From NCBI GenBank assembly GCA_041163765.1, contig JBEAQS010000138.1:1-8141 (forward strand): a DNA stretch of 8,141 bases, read 5' to 3'. Under the pieces are notes generated by a model, which was not told the DNA's origin, did no database searches, and worked only from the letters and a program-made list of their open reading frames with translations. This document shows, in pieces, positions 1 through 6,314 of this stretch (the stretch's first letter is position 1; each line of letters opens with the position of its first letter). Source of the DNA: MAG-120531 sp041163765. GTDB taxonomy: Bacteria > Bacteroidota > Bacteroidia > Flavobacteriales > Flavobacteriaceae. Made by a program: the position numbers and the translations under genes.

Positions 1-149
1 CCATAGGCAGGGGTCTGATAGAGCCCAGAAACTGCGCCAATTGGTCCGATTTCTTGACCGATTTGGTACAGGGCGCGCTGCAGCCATATCGACCGGTCGC
101 CGAGGTTGCTGCCTAGGGAAAAATAAACGCGCTGTGTCTGGGGATTCAT
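1..149 (-). CDS. folK: FolK, 6-hydroxymethyl-7,8-dihydropterin pyrophosphokinase (HPPK), partial: N-terminal part only
   Basis: The reverse strand, read from the ATG at 149, gives 49 residues starting MNPQTQRVYFSLGSNLGDR and reaching SGLYQTPAY at the window edge. The motif SLGSNLGDR (residues 11-19) and the following helix ending in an S-x-LYxTxPxG-like stretch are the N-terminal signature of HPPK. In this family the enzyme transfers pyrophosphate from ATP to 6-hydroxymethyl-7,8-dihydropterin in cytoplasmic folate synthesis. The rest of the gene, with the metal-binding and pterin-binding residues, lies beyond the left edge, so intactness cannot be judged. The start is the only ATG before the motif and places it where HPPK proteins normally have it. 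The gene is divergent from sppA across 59 bases, an arrangement I recall as common in Bacteroidota. A one-mismatch -7 box (GACCTTTG, 163 down to 156) precedes it, which is weak evidence for a promoter. Confidence 0.93.
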   Translation of the reverse strand, partial: MNPQTQRVYFSLGSNLGDRSIWLQRALYQIGQEIGPIGAVSGLYQTPAY

Positions 150-155
150 CAAGCT

Positions 156-163
156 CAAAGGTC
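156..163 (-). promoter_or_regulatory. Weak candidate -7 box for folK
   Basis: Read on the minus strand the bases are GACCTTTG, one mismatch from the Bacteroidota TAnnTTTG consensus. The box lies 6 bases upstream of the folK ATG, so transcription would begin at or very near the start codon, giving an almost leaderless mRNA. I see no TTG at the expected -33 distance. It may be chance. Confidence 0.2.
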
Positions 164-170
164 GGAAAAA

Positions 171-183
171 AAGGATAATCCTT
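171..183. repeat. Perfect 6-1-6 palindrome in the folK/sppA divergent gap
   Basis: AAGGAT-A-ATCCTT is a perfect inverted repeat around a single base. It sits between the two divergent genes, and its last base is the first base of the sppA -7 box. The position suits an operator that could block RNA polymerase at sppA. No regulator is known and the site is short, so function is inference. Confidence 0.35.
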
Positions 184-190
184 ATCTTTG
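183..190 (+). promoter_or_regulatory. sppA promoter, -7 element TATCTTTG
   Basis: TATCTTTG matches the Bacteroidota primary-sigma -7 consensus TAnnTTTG at every fixed position. Transcription would start roughly at 195-198, leaving a leader of about a dozen bases before the ATG at 209. No clear TTG is present at the -33 distance. The box covers the TTG at 188-190, the first possible start codon of the sppA frame, which argues against that codon being used. Confidence 0.55.
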
Positions 191-208
191 GAATTCAAAA
201 TCAACGCC

Positions 209-1957
209 ATGTCCTTTTTTAAATCCTACCTAGCTACTTTACTGGCTATTTTCAGCTCTTTTTTTATCGGTATTATCATGTTGGTAGCCTTAGTGGGCAT
301 TTCAGCTTCTTCAGAAGGAGGTGTTCCCGCTATTGAAGATGATTCCGTATTGTCCTTAGATTTAGGCTTGCCCATCAGTGATTATGCGCCTGCTGGAGAA
401 GACGATCCACTGACTGAATTGTTGGGCAATCCTCAGCTGAGCTTGGAGTCTATCTTGATGGCTATCGACCAGGCGGCCCAAGATGACCGGATTCAAGGAA
501 TTAGCATTAAAGATCCATTTGCCCTAGGGGGCTGGTCTCAGGTGCGCGACATTCGATTGGCGTTGGAGCGTTTTCGTTTAAGCGGCAAGCCTGTTTGGGC
601 TTATGCAGATATTTATACCCAAAAGGATTACTACCTGAGCTCTGTGGCAGATAGCGTTTATTTAAGTCCGGTAGGTGTGTTGGACGTCAAGGGATTGGCG
701 GCTGAGGTGCTTTACTACAAAGGATTTCAGCAAAAAACTGGCTTGAAGATGGAGGTGATTCGCCACGGCAAATACAAAAGTGCTGTCGAGCCCTACCTGG
801 AAGACCAAATGAGTGAGGCTAACCGAAGTCAATTGTCTACTTTACTGCATCAACTCTGGCGCACCATTTCTCAAGAAATAGCCCAGGGTAGGGGTGTAGC
901 ACTTGAAAAAGTAAACGATTGGGCGACTAATGTTTCGGGTAGAACCCCTGAAAAAGCCCTGGATGCAGGGATGATTGATGGATTGTTGTACGCCGATCAA
1001 TACGATCAGAAATGGGCGGATCTAACCGGCGAAGATGAGGTGGAATACACCTCGCTCTCGCGTTATATTCGCTATGCTCAATCACAGCGCAACCTTAAAT
1101 CTACGGATCAAATTGCCGTGGTATACGCTCAAGGGGAAATCATGCCTGGTCCAGGAAATCAACAGTATATAGGAACTCAGTTGATGGAAGAAGCTTTGGA
1201 AAAAGCTGTGGAAAACGAGTCGGTCAAAGCCATTGTATTGCGCGTCAACTCTCCTGGAGGTAGCGCCATGGTATCAGAGCATATATGGAGAGCCCTGAAG
1301 CGCGCTCAAGAAAAGAAACCTTTAGTGGTTTCTATGGGTTCAGTAGCGGCTTCAGGCGGTTACTACCTGGCGACCGCCGCGGACCAGGTATGGGCTACAC
1401 CGATGACCATCACGGGTTCCATAGGTGTTTTCGGCACGATCCCCAACTGGAGTGAACTTTCTGAGTCTTGGGGTATTCATGCTGAACAAGTAACCACCCA
1501 TCCTCAGGCTGCACAATATTCCCCATTTGCCCCGATGTCTGACGGCTTTAGAAGTCAGGTTCAACAGGGTATTGAACACACCTATCAGACCTTTTTAACC
1601 CGCGTGTCCGAGGGTAGAAAAATGACCACAGCTCAAGTAGATTCTATCGCTCAAGGTAGGGTGTGGAGCGCTCAGGATGCGTTGGCCGTCGGGTTGATCG
1701 ATGAACTGGGGTCGCTGGATGAAGCCGTTGCTGGGGCCGCTAAACTAGCTGGTATCTCGGATTATCGGGTGCGCAACTATCCGAACTATCCTTCTTTTTG
1801 GGAGGAATTTTTTACCTCGATGGAGGGTTTCCAATCCTTAGTTACTCAGGTCAAGACTGCTTTTTCAGGTCCTGATCAAGCGATAGCTCAACTGCAGCAA
1901 CTGCCTATACGTGCCGAGGTATATACCCGTATGCCTTTTGGTTTAGAGGTGAAGTAA
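209..1957 (+). CDS. sppA: SppA, signal peptide peptidase (67K type, two tandem protease domains)
   Basis: The product is a 582-residue serine protease of family S49, close to the roughly 600 residues usual for the long two-domain type. One hydrophobic segment at about residues 8-31 is a signal anchor, placing the bulk outside the cytoplasmic membrane, where SppA cuts signal peptides left after secretion and possibly other membrane peptides. Two tandem domains are visible. The N-terminal one carries the general-base lysine in YKSAVEPY (K190, codon 776-778). The C-terminal one carries the nucleophile serine in AASGGYY (S382, codon 1352-1354), with NSPGGSAMVSE before it and TGSIGVFG after it. 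The Lys-Ser dyad split over two domains matches E. coli SppA. I chose the ATG at 209 because the frame's earlier TTG at 188 lies inside the -7 box, and MSFFKSYLATLL is a typical N-terminus. The TTG would add seven residues. The gene ends 6 bases from the convergent DUF2797 gene. Confidence 0.95.
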   Translation: MSFFKSYLATLLAIFSSFFIGIIMLVALVGISASSEGGVPAIEDDSVLSLDLGLPISDYAPAGEDDPLTELLGNPQLSLESILMAIDQAAQDDRIQGISIKDPFALGGWSQVRDIRLALERFRLSGKPVWAYADIYTQKDYYLSSVADSVYLSPVGVLDVKGLAAEVLYYKGFQQKTGLKMEVIRHGKYKSAVEPYLEDQMSEANRSQLSTLLHQLWRTISQEIAQGRGVALEKVNDWATNVSGRTPEKALDAGMIDGLLYADQYDQKWADLTGEDEVEYTSLSRYIRYAQSQRNLKSTDQIAVVYAQGEIMPGPGNQQYIGTQLMEEALEKAVENESVKAIVLRVNSPGGSAMVSEHIWRALKRAQEKKPLVVSMGSVAASGGYYLATAADQVWATPMTITGSIGVFGTIPNWSELSESWGIHAEQVTTHPQAAQYSPFAPMSDGFRSQVQQGIEHTYQTFLTRVSEGRKMTTAQVDSIAQGRVWSAQDALAVGLIDELGSLDEAVAGAAKLAGISDYRVRNYPNYPSFWEEFFTSMEGFQSLVTQVKTAFSGPDQAIAQLQQLPIRAEVYTRMPFGLEVK

Positions 1958-1963
1958 CTACCC

Positions 1964-2758
1964 CTATGGGTGGGAAATTTCCACTACATAGCCTTCGTGG
2001 GCGCGCACGTTAAACACGCCATGGTGATCAAAGATCAAGTATTGGCCTTTAATACCTTGAAGCACTCCGGACCAGCTCGGTGTTTTTTGGAGCGAGATAC
2101 TCTGTACTTTTTGTGGATAATGGACTACGGGATAATCGAGGGATTCTGCCTGTTGATCATGAAGTACATAAGGCAATACTTCGTCTGGAAGAAACTGAAC
2201 GAGTTGCTCTTTTTCTGCCCTGAGGTCCATTGGGGCGGATTTCTGTACCAGCATTTGACGCCAATTGGTTTTGTCCGACACGTGCTCTTTTAATGCGACC
2301 TCTGCTATACCAGCCAGGAATCGGTTTGGTGTCTCGAGTATAGGGAGTGCTTGATCGGCGCCTTGGTCGATCCACCGGGTAGGTAGTTGAGATTTTCGCG
2401 TCACGCCCACTTTGAGGTGACTGGAAACAGCCAGGTATACGATGTGCGGTTGGAGTTGAACTTTTTGCTCGTAAGCCAGGTCGCGGTCTTCAATACCCAG
2501 ATGAGCTTGACTCAGCTCTGGATGCATCACCCAAGCACCTGCTGCAGGTTGTTCAAAAAAACATTTTTTACAGAACCCTTGTCTAAATAGTTCTTGAGGA
2601 CCTCCACATCCCATGCACTGGTATCCTATATGTTTGATGTGTAGCGTCTGGCCTAGCCATTGATTCATTAAAATGACATCACTGCCTAAGACCAGATAGT
2701 ATTCAATGGGACTGTGCTGTTCTGCAGGCATTTTTTGGAGGACTCCGCGGTGTGTCAT
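1964..2758 (-). CDS. DUF2797 family protein with zinc-ribbon-like motif and GIY-YIG-like core (function unknown)
   Basis: The product has 264 residues. I recognise it as DUF2797 from the N-terminal GVLQKM and YYLVLG stretches, the cysteine motif, and LKVGVTR...RWIDQGA further on. Four cysteines at 48, 51, 63 and 66 form CxxC-x11-CxxC, a likely zinc-binding ribbon. After it, VYLA (107-110), LKVGVTR (115-121), R128 and E153 fall in the order and spacing of the GIY-YIG nuclease fold (GIY, YIG, helix arginine, catalytic glutamate), followed by a conserved-looking TNWRQML (164-170). The nuclease resemblance is my inference, and no function is established to my knowledge. The start at 2758 keeps the family's GVLxKM near the N-terminus; the next ATG, codon 10, would cut through it. 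There is no signal peptide or membrane segment, so it is probably cytoplasmic. It is divergent from the GH3 gene and convergent with sppA. Confidence 0.85.
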   Translation of the reverse strand: MTHRGVLQKMPAEQHSPIEYYLVLGSDVILMNQWLGQTLHIKHIGYQCMGCGGPQELFRQGFCKKCFFEQPAAGAWVMHPELSQAHLGIEDRDLAYEQKVQLQPHIVYLAVSSHLKVGVTRKSQLPTRWIDQGADQALPILETPNRFLAGIAEVALKEHVSDKTNWRQMLVQKSAPMDLRAEKEQLVQFLPDEVLPYVLHDQQAESLDYPVVHYPQKVQSISLQKTPSWSGVLQGIKGQYLIFDHHGVFNVRAHEGYVVEISHP

Positions 2759-2796
2759 GATGGTGGAATTCTGGTTTTTTGGTGTAATTTTAAAGC

Positions 2797-2812
2797 ACCT
2801 AAACGGTTAGGT
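2797..2812. repeat. Perfect 6-4-6 inverted repeat between DUF2797 and GH3 genes
   Basis: ACCTAA-ACGG-TTAGGT is a perfect 16-base inverted repeat near the middle of the 75-base divergent gap. It is bordered by partial -7 matches: TACATTTT (2812-2819, plus strand, toward GH3) and TATATTTA (2828 down to 2821, minus strand, toward DUF2797), each one mismatch from TAnnTTTG. A shared operator for both genes is a reasonable reading. No T-run follows on either strand, so it is not an intrinsic terminator. Confidence 0.4.
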
Positions 2813-2833
2813 ACATTTTATAAATATACGTAA

Positions 2834-4345
2834 ATGCCCGCTGCACTGCTCCATTCGTTTGCTTCTTGGTGGCTAAAAAAACGCATCCATCAGATAGAGC
2901 TGTTCCAAAAGTACCCCAATGAGGTGCAGCAAGAGGTGTTGATGGAGTTGCTATTATACGCTAAAGACACCCAGGTCGGGCGCAGCTATGGATTTGAAGA
3001 TATACGAAGCTACAGCACATTTGCGGAAAGAGTACCCTTGACCACCTACGAAGAACTAGCTTCTGATATCGACTTATGCCGCAAAGGAACCCAGGAGCTT
3101 TTTTGGCCTACTCCGATTAAGTGGTTTGCCAAGAGCAGTGGAACTACCGATGCGCGCAGTAAGTTTATCCCGGTGAGTGTTGAATCCTTAGAGGATGGGC
3201 ATTATAAATCGGGCAAGGATCTACTTTGCCTTTACCTAAACAATAATCCTGATTCTCAGTTATTTCAAGGCAAATCCCTCCGTCTAGGTGGCTCTAAATC
3301 TCTGTACGAAGAAAATGGCAGCGTTTTTGGTGATCTATCCGCTATTTTGATTGACAACGCCCCTTTCTGGGCGGAGATGAGCAGCACCCCGAGCAGTAAA
3401 ACCTCCCTCATGGGCGATTGGGACCACAAGCTTCCGGCTATTATCGCTGAGGTGCAACAGGAAAATGTAACCAGTATTGCCGGGGTTCCTTCGTGGATGT
3501 TGGTATTGCTTCAGCAGTTATTGGCCGCTACAGGAGATGAGGATTTAAGCAGATTATGGCCCCAACTTGAGGTCTATTTTCACGGAGGAGTGAGTTTTAT
3601 CCCGTACAAATCTCAGTACCAGCGTATCTTGACTCAACCCCAGATGAAGTATTATGAAATTTACAATGCTTCGGAAGGCTTTTTTGCGATTCAAGACCGC
3701 AACGACAGTCAAGATTTATTGCTGATGCTGGACTATGGAATTTTTTATGAGTTTATTCCGCTGGACGTGTTGGGGACAAAAGATCAAAGGGTGTTGCCCC
3801 TAAGTCGCGTGGTGATCGGCGTGACCTATGCGATGGTAATCACCACCAATGCAGGTTTATGGCGTTATCAAATCGGAGATACGGTTCGGTTTACCTCTTT
3901 ATTACCCTACAGAATCAGGGTAGTTGGGCGGACCAAACACCACTTAAACGTTTTTGGAGAGGAACTGATGATCGAAAATGCTGAAAAGGCCTTAGCTCAA
4001 GCTTGCGCCCATACAGGGGCACAAATTATCGATTATACAGCGGCCCCCATATTTATGGAGGGTAGTCAAAAAGGGGGACACGAGTGGTTCATCGAGTTTA
4101 AAGAACCCTTGGCCGATGAAGGGTTGTTTCACCGAATTTTTGATCAGGCGCTTCAAGAACAAAATTCGGATTACGAAGCCAAACGCCGCAACAACATGAC
4201 GTTAAATCCTCCGGTAATTCACTCGGTACGTCCAGGTCTTTTTAGGGATTGGCTAGCCGCTAAAGGAAAACTGGGCGGTCAGCACAAAGTGCCCCGTCTT
4301 TCCAACGAACGAACATTTGTGGAGGAGCTTAAGAAGCTGCTTTGA
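2834..4345 (+). CDS. GH3-family acyl-adenylating enzyme (bacterial GH3 auxin-responsive promoter family protein)
   Basis: The product has 503 residues and belongs to the GH3 branch of the adenylate-forming (firefly luciferase) superfamily. Visible motifs in order are the ATP-binding loop SSGTT (101-105) followed by SKFIPVS, YNASEG (277-282), YQIGDTVRF (345-353) with the ribose-binding aspartate D349, the hinge region VVGRTKHHLNVFGEEL (363-378), and a C-terminal GKLGGQHKVPRLSN (478-491) whose lysines may take the place of the catalytic lysine. All the core motifs for acyl-AMP formation seem intact. Plant GH3 enzymes join amino acids to jasmonate or auxin; the substrate of the bacterial family is not known to me and cannot be read from the sequence. 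There is no signal peptide, so it is probably cytoplasmic. The ATG at 2834 starts the family-typical MPAALLHSFASWWLKKRIHQ. The gene is divergent from DUF2797, and its last 17 bases overlap the end of clpX on the other strand. Confidence 0.9.
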   Translation: MPAALLHSFASWWLKKRIHQIELFQKYPNEVQQEVLMELLLYAKDTQVGRSYGFEDIRSYSTFAERVPLTTYEELASDIDLCRKGTQELFWPTPIKWFAKSSGTTDARSKFIPVSVESLEDGHYKSGKDLLCLYLNNNPDSQLFQGKSLRLGGSKSLYEENGSVFGDLSAILIDNAPFWAEMSSTPSSKTSLMGDWDHKLPAIIAEVQQENVTSIAGVPSWMLVLLQQLLAATGDEDLSRLWPQLEVYFHGGVSFIPYKSQYQRILTQPQMKYYEIYNASEGFFAIQDRNDSQDLLLMLDYGIFYEFIPLDVLGTKDQRVLPLSRVVIGVTYAMVITTNAGLWRYQIGDTVRFTSLLPYRIRVVGRTKHHLNVFGEELMIENAEKALAQACAHTGAQIIDYTAAPIFMEGSQKGGHEWFIEFKEPLADEGLFHRIFDQALQEQNSDYEAKRRNNMTLNPPVIHSVRPGLFRDWLAAKGKLGGQHKVPRLSNERTFVEELKKLL

Positions 4346-5564
4346 GTTGATCGAGCAATAGTCCAGAAAGTTGTTTTGCTGCATAGGATTTGTCCACACG
4401 CAGTTCAGTCTGTCCGTTGCTCGGCATGTCAAACATGGCGTCCGTGAAGATGCTTTCGCATAGGGACCTAAGTCCTCGGGCACCCAATTGATATTCTAAG
4501 GCTTTTTCAACCATAAAATCCAAGGCGTCTTCTTCCACGGTCAGCGCAATACCATCCATCTCAAATAGTTTTTGGTATTGTTTGATGATGGCATTTTTTG
4601 GTTCGGTCAAAATCGAACGCAAAGTCGCTTTATCCAAAGGATCCATGTGGGTCAAAACAGGTAATCGACCTATGATTTCTGGGATAAGACCAAAGTCTTT
4701 TAAGTCTTTGGGCAGTACGTACTGCAAAAGGTTTTGGTGATCTATTTGGGCTTCTTGTTTCGAGGCGCTGTATCCAACGGCCTGCATATTCAGTCGTTGA
4801 GCGATTTTTTTCTCGATGCCGTCAAACGCGCCCCCTGCGATAAACAAGATGTTTTCTGTGTTTACCTCAATAAATTTCTGATCTGGGTGTTTGCGCCCAC
4901 CTTTGGGAGGGACATTTACTTTGGTGCCCTCTAAAAGCTTTAGCAAACCTTGCTGAACCCCTTCTCCAGAAACGTCTCTGGTGATGGATGGATTATCGCT
5001 TTTACGGGCAATTTTGTCGATCTCATCGATAAATACGATTCCGCGTTCTGCATTTTCCAGATCGTAATCAGCAGCTTGCAGCAAACGAGTAAGGATGCTC
5101 TCTACATCTTCTCCAACGTATCCAGCCTCAGTAAGCACGGTAGCATCTACAATGGCCAATGGCACTTGTAGCATACGCGCAATGGTTTTGGCTACCAAGG
5201 TTTTTCCGGTACCTGTTTGGCCGACCATGATGATGTTGCTTTTTTGAATTTCTACATCATCTCCCTTTTTTCTGGGCTGAAGCAATCGCTTGTAATGGTT
5301 GTATACAGCTACTGACAACACTTTTTTTGTTTTGTGTTGTCCAATGACGTATTGATCCAAAAACTCTTTAATTTCTTGTGGCTTCTTGAGCTCTAGGGCT
5401 GCGCCAGATTTTGCTTGGGTATCGTGCCCTATTTCCTCCGCCACAATACCGTGGGCTTGCTCGATGCATCGATCGCATATGTGCGCTTCGATTCCTGCGA
5501 TCAGCAATTGAGTCTCTGCTTTTTTACGTCCGCAGAAAGAACAAAATAAAGCTTCTTTAGCCAT
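4329..5564 (-). CDS. clpX: ClpX, ATP-dependent unfoldase subunit of the ClpXP protease
   Basis: The product has 411 residues, a normal ClpX length. The N-terminal zinc-binding domain has C8, C11, C30 and C33. The AAA+ module shows Walker A GQTGTGKT (115-122), the pore-1 loop GYVGED (148-153), Walker B IVFIDEID (176-183), the RKH pore loop (224-226), IPEIIGRLPV with the arginine finger R300, and sensor-2 GARGLR (361-366). The hexamer recognises tagged substrates, unfolds them and threads them into ClpP in the cytoplasm. The ClpP-docking tripeptide, IGF in E. coli, is VGY (263-265) here, a conservative change that I recall from other Bacteroidota. The start codon shares one base with the clpP stop (TAATG), so translation of the two genes is probably coupled. 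There is no visible terminator downstream; the 3' end overlaps the GH3 gene by 17 bases. Confidence 0.98.
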   Translation of the reverse strand: MAKEALFCSFCGRKKAETQLLIAGIEAHICDRCIEQAHGIVAEEIGHDTQAKSGAALELKKPQEIKEFLDQYVIGQHKTKKVLSVAVYNHYKRLLQPRKKGDDVEIQKSNIIMVGQTGTGKTLVAKTIARMLQVPLAIVDATVLTEAGYVGEDVESILTRLLQAADYDLENAERGIVFIDEIDKIARKSDNPSITRDVSGEGVQQGLLKLLEGTKVNVPPKGGRKHPDQKFIEVNTENILFIAGGAFDGIEKKIAQRLNMQAVGYSASKQEAQIDHQNLLQYVLPKDLKDFGLIPEIIGRLPVLTHMDPLDKATLRSILTEPKNAIIKQYQKLFEMDGIALTVEEDALDFMVEKALEYQLGARGLRSLCESIFTDAMFDMPSNGQTELRVDKSYAAKQLSGLLLDQLKAAS

Positions 5565-6241
5565 TATTGCGTGCGTGCCAAAATTTCATCAATCATTCCG
5601 TACTCCTTGGCCTCTTGAGCCCTCATCCAATAGTCGCGGTCCGAATCTTCGTAGACTTTTTCTACACTTTGCCCGCTGTGTTTGGCGATGATATCGTATA
5701 ATTCATCTTTGATTTTCAATACTTCTTTGGCAGCAATTTCAATGTCGCTCGCTTGCCCAGAAGCTCCAGAAAGCGGTTGGTGAATCATAACCCTTGAGTG
5801 TGTCAATCCAGATCTTTTTCCAGGAGCACCCGCACACAAAAGCACTGCGGCCATGGAAGCAGCCATACCGGTACATATCGTAGCTACGTCAGGCTTGATA
5901 AACTGCATGGTATCGTAAATGCCTAATCCTGCATACACGCTACCTCCTGGCGAATTGATATAGATTTGAATGTCTTTATGGGCATCAGCACTTTCCAAAA
6001 ACAACAACTGAGCCTGAACGATATTGGCAATGTGGTCATTGATTCCAGTTCCTAAAAAGATGATGCGATCCATCATTAATCGAGAGAACACATCCATCGC
6101 TATCGCGTTTAAATGTCTTTCTTCAATAATGTTGGGTGTCATCGCCTGAGGATACATATGGCTGATGATTTGGTCGTAATAAGTGCTTGAAATCCCTTGG
6201 TCTTTCAAGGCAAAATTTTTGAATTCCTGAGCGTAGTTCAT
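5564..6241 (-). CDS. clpP: ClpP, proteolytic subunit of the ClpXP protease
   Basis: From the ATG at 6241 the product has 225 residues. It is a family S14 serine protease that forms the tetradecameric chamber fed by ClpX. The triad is S129 (GMAASMAAV), H154 (MIHQP) and D203 (SDRDYW). All three sit exactly 32 residues beyond the E. coli mature positions 97, 122 and 171, so the alignment is gap-free. It predicts a mature N-terminus at A33 (AMTP against E. coli ALVP) after a 32-residue propeptide, longer than the 14 residues of E. coli. The open frame extends to an ATG at 6304, but that 21-residue extension would be encoded by an intrinsic terminator, and MNYAQEFKNFALKDQGIS is the typical Bacteroidota N-terminus, so I chose 6241. 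It overlaps clpX by one base and follows tig, separated from it by the terminator. Confidence 0.97.
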   Translation of the reverse strand: MNYAQEFKNFALKDQGISSTYYDQIISHMYPQAMTPNIIEERHLNAIAMDVFSRLMMDRIIFLGTGINDHIANIVQAQLLFLESADAHKDIQIYINSPGGSVYAGLGIYDTMQFIKPDVATICTGMAASMAAVLLCAGAPGKRSGLTHSRVMIHQPLSGASGQASDIEIAAKEVLKIKDELYDIIAKHSGQSVEKVYEDSDRDYWMRAQEAKEYGMIDEILARTQ

Positions 6242-6255
6242 GGTTGTGGGCTTAG

Positions 6256-6291
6256 AAAAAAAAGGTGTCAAGACCCTGGGGACTTGACACC
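6256..6291 (-). terminator. Intrinsic terminator between tig and clpP
   Basis: Read on the minus strand, GGTGTCAAG (6291-6283) and CTTGACACC (6272-6264) form a perfect 9-base stem around a 10-base loop, followed at once by eight Ts (6263-6256). This is a textbook rho-independent terminator in the direction of tig to clpP. The T-run ends 14 bases before the clpP ATG. It must end or attenuate tig transcripts, so the two parts of the cluster need not be expressed equally. On the plus strand there is no T-run after the hairpin. Confidence 0.85.
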
Positions 6292-6292
6292 G

Positions 6293-6300
6293 TAAAGATA
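6293..6300 (-). promoter_or_regulatory. Candidate clpPX -7 box just upstream of the terminator hairpin
   Basis: On the minus strand the bases are TATCTTTA, one mismatch from TAnnTTTG and sharing TTATCTTT with the sppA promoter. A start site 5-7 bases downstream would fall inside the 5' arm of the terminator stem (6291-6283), so transcripts from here would lack part of that arm and could escape termination. I see no TTG at the -33 distance. This is inference from one short box. Confidence 0.3.
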
Positions 6301-6314
6301 ACACAATTATCCCG

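Noticed and set aside
1352..1579. 75-codon open frame on the minus strand inside sppA
   Set aside because: It is fully antisense to the conserved catalytic-serine region of SppA and has no recognisable family features.
2063..2088. Imperfect GC-rich hairpin followed by six Ts on the plus strand, a possible sppA terminator
   Set aside because: The stem is broken by bulges, and the sequence is explained by the DUF2797 coding frame on the other strand.
1970..2293. 107-codon open frame on the plus strand inside the DUF2797 gene
   Set aside because: It is antisense to a recognisable protein family, and its translation shows no domain.
4326..4338. AGCTT-AAG-AAGCT inverted repeat at the GH3/clpX junction
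   Set aside because: Only five base pairs with a three-base loop and no T-run; it lies within coding sequence of both genes.
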